The notes under the pieces are model-generated. The model did no database searches and was not told where the DNA came from. It worked only from the letters and a program-made list of their open reading frames with translations. A stretch of DNA of 64,000 nt from positions 1 through 64,000 of the forward strand of contig JAUXOA010000107.1 of the NCBI GenBank assembly GCA_030682475.1. Reading direction: 5' to 3'. Position numbers and translations under genes: made by a program. The first letter of the stretch is position 1, and every line of letters begins with the position of its first letter. This stretch comes from Rhodoferax sp. Lineage in GTDB: Bacteria > Pseudomonadota > Gammaproteobacteria > Burkholderiales > Burkholderiaceae_C. This document shows positions 1 to 7,994 of this stretch, piece by piece.

Positions 1-186
1 AACGTTGAGGCTGTAAAAAAAGTCTCACCGTTACTATCGATACATGATGACGGAAAAATTGACCTCTCAGAATGCGCTGTATTCGACGATCGTGGTCTCG
101 GGAAGGGTAAACGGTACCCTCGAAATCGTCGCATTCTTTCAGTTCCGGACTTTTTTTACAGCTTCGTTGGGCGTCTCACACCGTGA
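1..186 (+). CDS. C-terminal end of an unknown protein, cut by the window edge
   Basis: Frame 1 is open from the first base to a TGA at 184-186 and gives about 61 residues with a protein-like, charged composition (it includes the stretch KIDLSECAVFDD). No start codon is needed if the gene begins upstream of the window. I do not recognise the family. It could equally be a chance open frame, because a stretch this short is weak evidence. Confidence 0.25.
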   Translation, partial: NVEAVKKVSPLLSIHDDGKIDLSECAVFDDRGLGKGKRYPRNRRILSVPDFFYSFVGRLTP

Positions 187-217
187 CCACTCACCGTGTA
201 CCCAGCATTGCGTATTA

Positions 218-233
218 GTATCTAACCGGATAC
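218..233. promoter_or_regulatory. Candidate operator of the toxin-antitoxin operon
   Basis: GTATC at 218-222 and GATAC at 229-233 form an inverted repeat around TAACCG, ending 10 bases before the toxin start codon. Type II antitoxins with an HTH domain usually repress their own operon from such a palindrome. This role is inferred from position and symmetry only. Confidence 0.3.
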
Positions 234-243
234 ACTGTGCTGC

Positions 244-543
244 ATGAACACCTTTGAGCGCTCCGAAGAATTCGACGCTTGGCTGGCCGACCTGAAAGAC
301 AAAGTAGGTCGCGCCCGGATCGCCCATCGTATCCGGTCTGCCGAGCACGGCAATTTCGGCGACTGTGAGCCGGTGGGCGAGGGAGTCTCAGAAATGCGCG
401 TACACGTTGGGCCTGGCTATCGAGTCTATTTCACGCGGCGTGCAGAGGTGGTCTATTTGCTTCTATTGGGCGGCGACAAGTCCTCGCAGAAGCGTGACAT
501 CAAACGCGCCAGTGAGATGGCGCAGGCTTTGGATAAGGAGTGA
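244..543 (+). CDS. RelE/HigB-type toxin (phage-derived Gp49-like addiction module killer)
   Basis: A 99-residue basic protein matching the RelE/ParE-superfamily addiction-module killer group. Seen features: an N-terminal FERSEEFDAWLADLKD helix, a central RIRSAEHGNFGD segment, then GVSEMRVHVGPGYRVYF and VYLLLLGGDKSSQKRDI, the typical RelE-fold strand order with a lysine/glutamine-rich C-terminal part. Such toxins are usually ribosome-dependent mRNA endonucleases, but no specific activity can be read here. The antitoxin gene follows 3 bases after the stop, so the order is toxin first, as in HigBA-type modules. The start at 244 is the first ATG after the palindrome at 218-233; no strong Shine-Dalgarno is visible. 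Confidence 0.85.
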   Translation: MNTFERSEEFDAWLADLKDKVGRARIAHRIRSAEHGNFGDCEPVGEGVSEMRVHVGPGYRVYFTRRAEVVYLLLLGGDKSSQKRDIKRASEMAQALDKE

Positions 544-546
544 GCC

Positions 547-834
547 ATGGCTAAATTTTCCCCCTTCGATGCTGCCGACTACCTCGATGATGAGGAAACC
601 GTCGCGGAATACATAAGCGCTGCGCTGGAAGATCCCAACCCCGATGTATTTCTAACCGCCGTGCGTGATGTGGCCCGCGCCCGTGGCATGACACAACTGG
701 CCAAAGATGCCGGTCTTGGCCGCGAGAGTCTTTACAAGGCGCTTACGCCAGGCGCTAAGCCACGCTACGACACGATGCTCAAGCTGCTTCATGCTCTCGG
801 CGTCAAGCTCTCGGCTTCTCCCGCCCATCCATGA
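547..834 (+). CDS. HTH antitoxin of the HigA-like addiction module
   Basis: A 95-residue protein of the addiction-module antidote family. The N-terminus (FDAADYLDDEETVAEYISAA) is the family signature. Residues about 45-85 form an HTH: ARGMTQLAKDAGLGRESLYKAL followed by PRYDTMLKLLHALGVKL. It should neutralise the upstream toxin and repress the operon. AAGGAG ends 6 bases before the start codon, a good Shine-Dalgarno. The gene is 3 bases downstream of the toxin gene, so the two are co-transcribed. Confidence 0.87.
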   Translation: MAKFSPFDAADYLDDEETVAEYISAALEDPNPDVFLTAVRDVARARGMTQLAKDAGLGRESLYKALTPGAKPRYDTMLKLLHALGVKLSASPAHP

Positions 835-915
835 GCATCTTGCTGCTCCACATCTCCGAGGCCCAACAGGTCGGCCCAGAGGCGACGGCCTACGGCCGCG
901 CCTGGCCTCCAACGA

Positions 916-1115
916 GTGTGCCGTGTATGGCACGAATCCAGTCGGGTGCAAGTCCCGATACCAGGCCTATGTAGAGCCGAAGCTTAGCCAAAGGGGGAGT
1001 GCGTCGTCGCGAGGCGGGGCGCGGTAAGCAAGTCCAAGGCGAAATCGCGGGACTGCCGTCCCCCGCGCTCAACCCCCAGGTGATAGCGGGCAACACGAGG
1101 CCGGGGTTGGGGTAA
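916..1115 (+). mobile_element. 5' remnant of a group II intron (domain I region), no reverse transcriptase
   Basis: The segment begins with GTGTG, matching the GUGYG 5' boundary of group II introns. It continues with GTCGGGTGCAAGTCCCGA, a stem-loop of the kind found near the 5' end of many bacterial introns, and with structured GC-rich blocks including AAGTCCAAGGCGAAATCG. No intron-encoded protein and no domain V hairpin follow before mlaF at 1173, so this would be a truncated, immobile copy. Assigned from recalled sequence style; a covariance-model search would settle it. Confidence 0.45.
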
Positions 1116-1172
1116 TCCCGTATGATTGATGGGTCGGGCATTCCCCGGTCTTTGACTTTTCAATCTCTGTTC

Positions 1173-1991
1173 ATGCCCGACTCCAAGCCTGAATCTCTCG
1201 TCGAATTGCGCAATCTCACCTTCGGTTATGGTGAGCGCGTCATTCTGGACGACATTTCTTTGGCCGTGCCGCGCGGCAAGGTGACGGCGCTGATGGGCGC
1301 GTCGGGCGGCGGCAAAACGACCATTTTGCGACTGATCGGCGGGCAGAATCGGGCGCAGGCCGGTGAACTGCTCTTCGATGGGCAAGATGTCACCCCCATG
1401 GACCAGCCGCAACTCTACGCCGCGCGTCGCCGCATGGGTATGCTGTTCCAGTTTGGCGCCTTGTTTGCCGACTTGTCGGTGTTTGAGAATGTGGCGTTCC
1501 CGCTGCGCGAGCACACTGATTTACCCGAAGCGCTGATTCGGGACATTGTGCTGATGAAGCTCAATGCGGTCGGCTTGCGCGGGGCGCGTGACCTGATGCC
1601 CAGCGACCTGTCGGGCGGCATGGCACGCCGCATTGCGCTGGCGCGTGCGATTGCGCTGGACCCTGAACTGGTGATGTATGACGAGCCGTTTTCCGGACTG
1701 GACCCGATTTCCCTCGGCACGGCGGCACGCTTGATCCGCCAGCTCAACGATTCCATGGGGCTGACCAGCATTTTTGTCTCCCATGAGCTGGAGCAGACGT
1801 TTGCGATTTCCGACCACGTTATCATTCTGGCCAATGGAAGAATTGCCACCCAAGGCACGCCCGAAGAAGTGCGGCAAAGTACCGACCCGCTGGTTTACCA
1901 GTATGTGAATGCCTTGTCGGACGGTCCGGTGCGTTTCCATTACCCGGGCCAGTCGATCGCGCAAGATTTTGGTCTGGGAGCGGCACCATGA
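1173..1991 (+). CDS. mlaF: MlaF, ATPase of the Mla phospholipid transporter
   Basis: A 272-residue ABC ATPase that powers the MlaFEDB inner-membrane complex, moving phospholipids between the membranes to keep the outer leaflet rich in LPS. Walker A is GASGGGKTT (about residues 42-50), the Q-loop lies in MGMLFQFGALF, the signature is LSGGMARR and Walker B is LVMYDEPFSGLDP, followed by the SHEL H-loop. The frame is open back to an ATG at 1122, but the ATG at 1173 fits the family N-terminus (VELRNLTFGYG). The stop overlaps the mlaE start by 4 bases. Confidence 0.95.
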   Translation: MPDSKPESLVELRNLTFGYGERVILDDISLAVPRGKVTALMGASGGGKTTILRLIGGQNRAQAGELLFDGQDVTPMDQPQLYAARRRMGMLFQFGALFADLSVFENVAFPLREHTDLPEALIRDIVLMKLNAVGLRGARDLMPSDLSGGMARRIALARAIALDPELVMYDEPFSGLDPISLGTAARLIRQLNDSMGLTSIFVSHELEQTFAISDHVIILANGRIATQGTPEEVRQSTDPLVYQYVNALSDGPVRFHYPGQSIAQDFGLGAAP

Positions 1992-2770
1992 GTTGGTATA
2001 AACCAGGCGATGTAGGGTTTGCCGTTCGCCGCCAATTGTCCGACCTGGGGCAAGGCGCCCGTCTATTTATTCGTCTGCTGGCCACCCTGGGCCCTGCTTT
2101 TAGACGCTTTGGGCTGATCCGGGATCAGATTCATTTTCTGGGTAATTATTCACTGGCCATCATTGCGGTGTCCGGGCTGTTCGTGGGCTTTGTTTTTGGC
2201 TTGCAGGGCTACTACACCTTGCAACGCTATGGCTCATCCGAAGCCCTGGGGCTGCTGGTGACGCTCAGTCTGGTGCGGGAGCTGGGCCCGGTGGTGACCG
2301 CCCTGTTGTTTGCCGGTCGGGCCGGCACATCGCTGACGGCCGAGATTGGTCTCATGAAGGCGGGCGAGCAAATCAGCGTCATGGAGATGATGGCGGTCGA
2401 CCCGGTGCAGCGCATCCTGGCACCCAGGTTTTGGGCCGGTGTCATCACCATGCCCCTGCTGGCAGCCGTTTTCAGTGCCACCGGCATCATCGGTGGCTGG
2501 GTGGTGGGCGTGCTGATGATTGGGGTCGATGCCGGTTCGTTCTGGAGTCAGATCCAGGGCGGCGTCGATGTTTGGAAAGACGTGGGTAACGGTATTATCA
2601 AGAGCATCGTGTTTGGTTTTACTGTGACCTTTGTCGCCCTGTTGCAGGGTTTTGAAGCGCAACCCACACCCGAAGGCGTGGCGAGCGCGACCACCCGAAC
2701 CGTGGTGGTCGCGTCCCTGGCAGTTCTGGGTCTGGATTTCATCCTGACCGCCATGATGTTTACGATATGA
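1988..2770 (+). CDS. mlaE: MlaE, permease of the Mla phospholipid transporter
   Basis: A 260-residue MlaE/YrbE-family integral membrane protein with about five hydrophobic segments. The conserved family stretch VRELGPVVTALLFAGRAGTSLTAEIGLMKAGEQISVMEMM is present in the middle. It pairs with MlaF in the ABC core. It overlaps mlaF by 4 bases, showing tight coupling. The next gene, mlaD, is separated by 187 bases that hold a dispersed repeat, unusual for an operon whose other junctions overlap or nearly abut. Confidence 0.95.
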   Translation: MSWYKPGDVGFAVRRQLSDLGQGARLFIRLLATLGPAFRRFGLIRDQIHFLGNYSLAIIAVSGLFVGFVFGLQGYYTLQRYGSSEALGLLVTLSLVRELGPVVTALLFAGRAGTSLTAEIGLMKAGEQISVMEMMAVDPVQRILAPRFWAGVITMPLLAAVFSATGIIGGWVVGVLMIGVDAGSFWSQIQGGVDVWKDVGNGIIKSIVFGFTVTFVALLQGFEAQPTPEGVASATTRTVVVASLAVLGLDFILTAMMFTI

Positions 2771-2804
2771 ATACCCCGCCGGGCATCGCCGATGCCGGGC
2801 GCAA

Positions 2805-2942
2805 GCGGGACAGACCGAATCTTGATACTTTGCGGGACAGACCGCAGCTACCAACCGAAAACCTTGTGGGACAGACCGCAGTTACATGCGCAATCGGCCC
2901 GTGCCGATTTCGGGGAAGTGAACAAGCTCTGTCCCCACCTGT
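2805..2942 (+). repeat. Dispersed GGGACAGA repeat, copy 1 (mlaE-mlaD gap)
   Basis: Three tandem units carry GGGACAGACCG at about 2807, 2851 and 2881. The tail CAAGCTCTGTCCCC is inverted relative to GGGACAGA, so the transcript could fold into a long hairpin. Closely related copies lie at 23589-23656 (before pdxA) and 49350-49460 (between clpS and clpA). All three are in the same orientation just upstream of a core gene. It resembles a REP-type or MITE-type non-coding element; no mobilising transposase is in the window. Confidence 0.75.
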
Positions 2943-2957
2943 TTAAAAGGAAGTTTT

Positions 2958-3446
2958 ATGCAACGCTCAAAAAATGATGTGTGGGTTGGCCTTTTTGTGC
3001 TGGTTGGTCTGGTGGCCCTGCTATTTTTGGCCTTGCAAGCAGCCAATTTGTTGAGTTTGAATTTTCAGACCACCTATCAGGTTAACGCCAAGTTTGACAA
3101 TGTTGGCGGGCTCAAGCCCAAAGCGGCGGTGCGCAGTGCTGGCGTGCTGGTGGGCCGTGTCGAAAAGATTATCTTTGACGATAAATCCTTTCAGGCACGT
3201 GTGACGCTGGCGATGGAGAGCCGTTATACGTTTCCTAAGGACAGTTCCCTGAAAATTCTGACCAGCGGCTTGCTGGGTGAGCAGTACCTGGGGCTCGAAC
3301 CCGGTGCCAATGACAAGCTGCTGGTGGCGGGTGATACCATTTCAGACACTCAGTCGGCGGTTGTGCTGGAGAACCTGATCAGCCAGTTTTTGTACAGCAA
3401 GGCCGCCGATGCAAGCACCGCTGATGCGAGCAAGGCTAAAAAATGA
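2958..3446 (+). CDS. mlaD: MlaD, MCE-domain lipid-binding subunit
   Basis: A 162-residue protein with one N-terminal membrane helix (about residues 10-30, VGLFVLVGLVALLFLAL) and one MCE domain (about 38-117, starting TYQVNAKFDNVGGLKPKAAVRSAGV). MlaD forms a hexameric ring in the periplasm that passes phospholipid through its pore. The length is normal for the family. AAAAGGAAG just upstream of the ATG is a good Shine-Dalgarno. The stop overlaps the next gene by 4 bases. Confidence 0.95.
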   Translation: MQRSKNDVWVGLFVLVGLVALLFLALQAANLLSLNFQTTYQVNAKFDNVGGLKPKAAVRSAGVLVGRVEKIIFDDKSFQARVTLAMESRYTFPKDSSLKILTSGLLGEQYLGLEPGANDKLLVAGDTISDTQSAVVLENLISQFLYSKAADASTADASKAKK

Positions 3447-4291
3447 CAGTAAATTTGCGCCTGTGCCGTGTTGATGATCGGGTCGCTGGAGGCGCCCGGT
3501 GGACGGGTGTGCTGCTGATTCTGCTGCTGGTTGGCTGCGCCACTGGGCCCAATGCCAATCCGCGTGATCCGCTTGAGCCCTTCAATCGTGGGGTTTTCAA
3601 GTTTAACGATGCAGTCGATGCGGCGATTCTCAAACCCGTGGCCACAGTCTATCGAGATGTCACGCCAGTGCGGGTGCGGCAAGGCATTGGCAATTTTTTT
3701 GGCAATTTGCAAGACGTCTGGTCGTTTGTGAACAACGCCTTGCAACTCAAAGGACAGGCTGCAATCGACAGTTTGAAACGTTTTGGCGTCAACACCTTCG
3801 TTGGCTGGGCTGGCGTTTTTGACGTGGCCACCGAGATGGATATCGAAAAACACACCAAGGATTTTGGGCATACCCTGGGTTATTGGGGGGTGGCGCCCGG
3901 CCCCTATCTCGTGCTGCCTTTGCTGGGGCCTTCAACTTTGCGCGATACGGTGGCACTTCCTGTTGATCTGAAGGGCGATATTGTTTCCAATATTGGGCAT
4001 ATCCCGACGCGCACCACCGCCACGGTGGTCAGAGCCATTGACAGCAGGTCGGACTTGCTCAAAACCACCACCATGCTGGAGGAAGCTGCGCTGGACCGGT
4101 ACACATTCACCCGTGACGCGTTTCTTCAGCGTCGCCGCAATACGATTTACGATGGCAACCCACCCGAGGAAGAGACGGCAGGAATAGGGCCTGCGCAGCA
4201 AGAGCCGGCCCAATCACGGGATGAAACTGAAATGCCCACTGAAACGTTAAGTAACTCCGGGCTTACCGGAAATGAGAAAGTCAAACCATGA
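3443..4291 (+). CDS. mlaA: MlaA (VacJ) outer-membrane lipoprotein
   Basis: A 282-residue lipoprotein. A signal peptide ends in the lipobox LLVGC (cysteine about residue 32), followed by the VacJ core DPLEPFNRGVFKFNDAVDAAILKPVA and the conserved GYWGVAPGPYLVLPLLGPSTLRDT stretch. MlaA sits in the inner leaflet of the outer membrane and extracts mislocalised phospholipids, handing them to MlaC. In E. coli mlaA is unlinked; here it is within the operon, between mlaD and mlaC, and overlaps both neighbours by 4 bases. The C-terminal 50 residues are low-complexity and acidic. Confidence 0.94.
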   Translation: MTVNLRLCRVDDRVAGGARWTGVLLILLLVGCATGPNANPRDPLEPFNRGVFKFNDAVDAAILKPVATVYRDVTPVRVRQGIGNFFGNLQDVWSFVNNALQLKGQAAIDSLKRFGVNTFVGWAGVFDVATEMDIEKHTKDFGHTLGYWGVAPGPYLVLPLLGPSTLRDTVALPVDLKGDIVSNIGHIPTRTTATVVRAIDSRSDLLKTTTMLEEAALDRYTFTRDAFLQRRRNTIYDGNPPEEETAGIGPAQQEPAQSRDETEMPTETLSNSGLTGNEKVKP

Positions 4292-4926
4292 ATTGTCGCT
4301 TTTTGAGTCGCCTGTTCGCCGTGCTTGTTATGAGCACATCAAGCCTGCTTGCCTTGCCGGTGAGCGCAGCAGATGAAACCGCAGACGGGTTGATCAAACG
4401 CCTGTCGACAGATATGCTGGACAACATCAGGACCGATAAAGCGGTCCAGGCCGGCGATGTGTCCCGCATCATTGCGCTGGTGGACGCCAAGATCATGCCG
4501 AACGTGAATTTCCAGCGCATGACCGCCTCCGCAGTGGGCCCCGGCTGGCGCCAGGCCAGCCCGGAGCAGAAAAAACGCTTGCAGGAAGAGTTCAAGATTT
4601 TGCTGGTACGCAGCTATGCTGGCGCGCTGGCCCAGCTTAGTGACCAGACCATTTTCGTTCGACCCATGCGAGCGGCTGCGGAAGACAAAGAGGTGGTGGT
4701 ACGGACCGAAATCAAAGGCCGGGGCGACGCCATTCAACTCGATTACAGGCTGGAGAAAACACCCGGTGAGGGCGCTGGCTGGAAAATTTACAACCTGAAC
4801 GTGTTGGGTGTCTGGCTGGTGGAAACCTATCGCAGCCAATTTGCCCAGGAAATCAATGCCAAAGGCATTGATGGTTTGATTGCCACCCTGACAGAGCGCA
4901 ACAAGGCCAACACCAGGAAGGGCTGA
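4288..4926 (+). CDS. mlaC: MlaC, periplasmic phospholipid shuttle
   Basis: A 212-residue periplasmic protein with a cleavable signal peptide (about residues 1-27, ending PVSAADE). The MlaC/Ttg2D fold is recognisable from PNVNFQRMTASAVGPGWRQASPEQKKRLQEEFKILLVRSYAGAL and the C-terminal WKIYNLNVLGVWLVETYRSQF motif. It ferries phospholipid between MlaA and MlaD. It overlaps mlaA by 4 bases and is followed 2 bases later by mlaB. Confidence 0.94.
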   Translation: MNCRFLSRLFAVLVMSTSSLLALPVSAADETADGLIKRLSTDMLDNIRTDKAVQAGDVSRIIALVDAKIMPNVNFQRMTASAVGPGWRQASPEQKKRLQEEFKILLVRSYAGALAQLSDQTIFVRPMRAAAEDKEVVVRTEIKGRGDAIQLDYRLEKTPGEGAGWKIYNLNVLGVWLVETYRSQFAQEINAKGIDGLIATLTERNKANTRKG

Positions 4927-4928
4927 TT

Positions 4929-5198
4929 GTGCTGGTATTGCCGCAAGAACTGACGCAGTCTCAAGCCACCGCGTGCCTGGCGCTGCTGGTGCAGGGCTTG
5001 CCCTCCCAGTCGGGTCCGGAAGTGGTGGTCGATGCCACCGGTTTAAGTCGCTTTGATTCGGCGGCGCTGGCCGTATTACTTGAATTCCGGCGCGAGAGCC
5101 TGGCACTGGGCAAGCGTTTCAGAGTCCGCGGGTTGCCGGTCCGCCTGGCTGATTTGGCTACTCTTTACGGGATTGTTGAGTTGCTGCCGTCAGCTTGA
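4929..5198 (+). CDS. mlaB: MlaB, STAS-domain regulator of the Mla ATPase
   Basis: An 89-residue STAS-domain protein starting at GTG. The VVVDATGLSRFDSAALAVLLEF segment is the STAS core with the conserved DS(A/S) motif. MlaB binds MlaF and is needed for complex assembly and activity. It ends the operon; the downstream DUF305 gene is convergent 32 bases away. The short gap contains TTGGGGACAG, a half-copy of the GGGACAGA repeat motif. Confidence 0.88.
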   Translation: MLVLPQELTQSQATACLALLVQGLPSQSGPEVVVDATGLSRFDSAALAVLLEFRRESLALGKRFRVRGLPVRLADLATLYGIVELLPSA

Positions 5199-5230
5199 TT
5201 ACCATCAGTTGGGGACAGTGTAGCGACTGA

Positions 5231-5665
5231 TCAGTCTCCGCGAGTGCCGCCGAGCGCCGGAAACTCCGGCTTGGAGCGTGCGGCTGTGGCCTGACACAGG
5301 GCTGCGAGTCGCCGGGTCATGCTTTCGATTTCGATGGTCTGACCGGCAATGATCTCTTCCGCCAACTGGCGGGTTGCCGGGTCGCGGCCATGCTTTAACA
5401 GCAACCGGGCCATCTCGACTGCGCCCGCATGGTGCGGAATCATCATCGCCAGAAAATCGACATCGACGTTGCCGCTGTAGCCGGGCGCGTGCATGTCTTG
5501 CATCATGCGCGTCATGCCTACATCCATGTCGTTTTGAAATCCAGGCACTGGGCTGGCCTGCATGGCTGCATGGGCAGGCTGCGCCATGGCGCTGTCCGTC
5601 AGAACAGCCAAGGCGAGCGCCAAACCGAGCGTCAACCCTGGCCGCATCTTGCGGGCTAGCCTCAT
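5231..5665 (-). CDS. DUF305 family secreted protein
   Basis: A 144-residue protein with a signal peptide (about residues 1-28, cleaved near AMAQPAHA) and the DUF305 core DVDFLAMMIPHHAGAVEMARLLLKHGRDPATRQLAEEIIAGQTIEIESM. The paired histidines and methionines suggest metal (often copper) binding in this family, though no function is proven here. Its ATG overlaps the stop of the upstream beta-propeller gene (ATGA), so it is the last gene of the sigma/anti-sigma transcript. Confidence 0.88.
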   Translation of the reverse strand: MRLARKMRPGLTLGLALALAVLTDSAMAQPAHAAMQASPVPGFQNDMDVGMTRMMQDMHAPGYSGNVDVDFLAMMIPHHAGAVEMARLLLKHGRDPATRQLAEEIIAGQTIEIESMTRRLAALCQATAARSKPEFPALGGTRGD

Positions 5666-7023
5666 GCCGTTTGCCCTTTCACGCCCGGTCGCACGTACAC
5701 CAGATTAATGCTCTTCTTGTTGCGCAACCCGCCCGACGGCAGGTTCAGGTTACCCAAGGGAATTTGCGCGATGAAATTCGGCTTGAACGGGTCGCTGACG
5801 TCGAAGGCGCTGCACACCGTCTGGCCGGCGTTGGGCGTGCCTGGCAATTCGTCTTGTTCATGCGCCACATACAGCAAGGTATTCTCCGGATTGGTCCACA
5901 GGCCATGTGATTCGCGGCCATGACTGAAAAAGCTGCCAACCATTTTGCGTTCGCCGGTTTTTGTGCTGCGGTCGATGATCGCAATCTGGCTGGCCGCCAC
6001 GCCACCGAGGCCGCTGTCGTCCACCCGTGCCAGGCTGGCATACACCACGCTGCCTTTGGTGTTGGCCACAAACTCCACATGGTTAGGCCGCCCCAGATTC
6101 CCCAGCGACACATTGTCGAGCAGATCGAAGCCCTCGCGCGTCGAGCGGCACGACACCGCATCAGCCAGTTTGTGCGAGAACCAGACTTCGCTGCCGTCAG
6201 GCGTGGACTTCATGAAGGGCGTGAAGCCCAGCTTGTCCTGCGCGCTGATATCGAGCGTGGTCAGGCGCTTCGGTTGCGAGTGGCCGTCGGCACCGGGATT
6301 GACGCTAAACACATCGACCTTCGACACCTTTTGGCTGACAACATAGGCCAACGTACCTTCACGGTTAAACCAGACTTGGGCCGGGCCGTTCAGCGTCGGC
6401 AGGAACTGGCGCAGCGCCGACACATCCGACCCCCGCAACTGCCGCAGCGCACGGTCGACATCCAGGATGGCGATGCGATCCTCACCGCGCAAGGTGACCC
6501 AGAGCTCTTTGCCGTTGCGGCTGAAAGTGGGCTCATGGGGCTCGCGTCCCAGCAGGATGCCGCTGGACAAACGTTCGGGGTTGGTCGTAGGCCCGGCGGC
6601 CGGGTTGGGCGTATTGCCGATCACGCGTTTTTCCACCGCGTCGATCAAGTAAATATTGCTGGAACCCCGCCCGCTGGTGGCCAGCAACCGGCCATCGGGA
6701 GAGGGTACGGCACCGTGGGCGTCAATGCATCCGTGGTACAGCGGCTTGTGAATCATGGCCGCATGGGTGGGCGCGATGCCGGCGGTGATGTAGCGGAAAG
6801 GCGGACGCGCATCTTCATCAAAGCTGGTCAGGTTGATGGTGGTTTCCACTGTGTTGGTGCGGGGATCAATAACGACCAGTGTGTTGGAGTCTTCGTTGGT
6901 GATGAAGACGCGGTCGCGAGGATCGATCCCGCTTGCGGCGTTTTGGGCAAAGCTGGCTGGCAGCGTTGCTGCGGCGGCTGCCGCTGCGGTGTATTTGAGA
7001 AGGTCTCGGCGATTGGCGTTCAT
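5662..7023 (-). CDS. Tat-exported YncE-like beta-propeller protein
   Basis: A 453-residue protein with a twin-arginine signal (NRRDLLKYTAAAAAAATLPASFA). The mature part reads as repeated beta-propeller blades of the YncE/surface-antigen type, such as RVFITNEDSNTLVVIDPRTNTVETTINL and LLATSGRGSSNIYLIDAVEKRVIGN. The frame extends 15 residues upstream, but the ATG at 7021-7023 places the Tat motif at the N-terminus. It follows the anti-sigma gene after 124 bases and overlaps the DUF305 gene. The substrate is unknown; such proteins often act in periplasmic metal or redox functions. Confidence 0.82.
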   Translation of the reverse strand: MNANRRDLLKYTAAAAAAATLPASFAQNAASGIDPRDRVFITNEDSNTLVVIDPRTNTVETTINLTSFDEDARPPFRYITAGIAPTHAAMIHKPLYHGCIDAHGAVPSPDGRLLATSGRGSSNIYLIDAVEKRVIGNTPNPAAGPTTNPERLSSGILLGREPHEPTFSRNGKELWVTLRGEDRIAILDVDRALRQLRGSDVSALRQFLPTLNGPAQVWFNREGTLAYVVSQKVSKVDVFSVNPGADGHSQPKRLTTLDISAQDKLGFTPFMKSTPDGSEVWFSHKLADAVSCRSTREGFDLLDNVSLGNLGRPNHVEFVANTKGSVVYASLARVDDSGLGGVAASQIAIIDRSTKTGERKMVGSFFSHGRESHGLWTNPENTLLYVAHEQDELPGTPNAGQTVCSAFDVSDPFKPNFIAQIPLGNLNLPSGGLRNKKSINLVYVRPGVKGQTA

Positions 7024-7147
7024 TTTTAATTCCTTGAAAAGTTGCTGACGGTAAAAAGATGAGCCCAAGCCAAAGGCTCAGAGAGGGAGATAAAAAATCA
7101 CTGGCGGGCGACAAGGGTGGCTGGCGCAAGAGGCCACTCCTGAATGC

Positions 7148-7993
7148 TCACATCAGGCTGAGCTGTCGATAGACCTCCTTCGATACGCGCATCAGTTCAT
7201 CGCGGTCCGAGCCACCGGAAATGGCGTAGCCAAAATTCTTATCCACCCAGTAGAAGACATTGACCGGGCCGTCCTGCCCAAACCGGAAAGCGGTTTCCGC
7301 TTGGTCCGACGCTTTGGGCACCTCGCGGGTCACATACAAGGTCAAGCGCTGACCCGTGGTGTCGTGGTACATGAATTGCGCCACAGGCCCGGCGTCACCC
7401 GGCAGCAGGCGGCCGCCAATCAGCGCGTAGCCGACGGCCTTGAGAACCGGCGGCTTGACCTCGGTGCCCAGGCGTTTGGACAACCAGGTCACCAGTTGCT
7501 GCTCCTGGTCGACACCCACTTCCACAGGGCGGCGGATGTCAGGGCTGTACACCACATGGGCCACCGCCGCGCGGCGGGCAAAACCGCTCAGGTCGCCCCC
7601 TTTGTAGGCCAAGGCAGGGGAGGGTGTCACAGACACAAGTCGCTCTGCATTGCTGCCGTCCAGCGATCCGCGTGCAAACCAGGCCGAGCTGGCGCTGACC
7701 ACGGCAATCGCCACCCCTGCAGCCAAGCCGCGCCAGGGCCACACGATGGCCTCAGGCCGCAACGGCAGGCGCAGTGGCAAGGGCTCGTCGAGCACCGGGT
7801 TCAAGAATTGGCGCAGCGATTCATTTTGCTTTTTCCAGTCTTGCACACGAAGACGCTCGTCGGTGCGGACGCTCAGAAATTGCTCTACCTCAGCCCGCCT
7901 CAGCGCAAGCAATTGCTGGTCGGCATAGGCATGCAGATCGGCTTCGGTGATCGGCGTTGCGCCGGTGGAGGGGGGTAACTTGATTTTGTCCAT
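7148..7993 (-). CDS. Anti-sigma factor, membrane-anchored
   Basis: A 281-residue protein with a cytoplasmic N-terminal part (ITEADLHAYADQQLLALRRAEVEQFL, typical of anti-sigma zinc-finger-like domains but without the HxxxCxxC motif). One membrane helix lies at about residues 92-109 (GLAAGVAIAVVSASSAWFA), followed by a periplasmic domain. The gene starts 1 base after the sigma-factor stop, the standard arrangement for an anti-sigma factor holding its partner inactive. The signal it senses is unknown. Confidence 0.85.
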   Translation of the reverse strand: MDKIKLPPSTGATPITEADLHAYADQQLLALRRAEVEQFLSVRTDERLRVQDWKKQNESLRQFLNPVLDEPLPLRLPLRPEAIVWPWRGLAAGVAIAVVSASSAWFARGSLDGSNAERLVSVTPSPALAYKGGDLSGFARRAAVAHVVYSPDIRRPVEVGVDQEQQLVTWLSKRLGTEVKPPVLKAVGYALIGGRLLPGDAGPVAQFMYHDTTGQRLTLYVTREVPKASDQAETAFRFGQDGPVNVFYWVDKNFGYAISGGSDRDELMRVSKEVYRQLSLM

Positions 7994-7994
7994 A

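Noticed and set aside
2771-2800. A terminator after mlaE (GGCATC/GATGCC hairpin)
   Set aside because: Only a 6-bp stem with mismatched extension and no U-tract; mlaD needs read-through for a working Mla system.
5920-7029. A 369-residue plus-strand frame opposite the beta-propeller gene
   Set aside because: It has arginine/glycine-rich composition typical of antisense frames in GC-rich DNA, while the minus-strand protein has a Tat signal and blade repeats.
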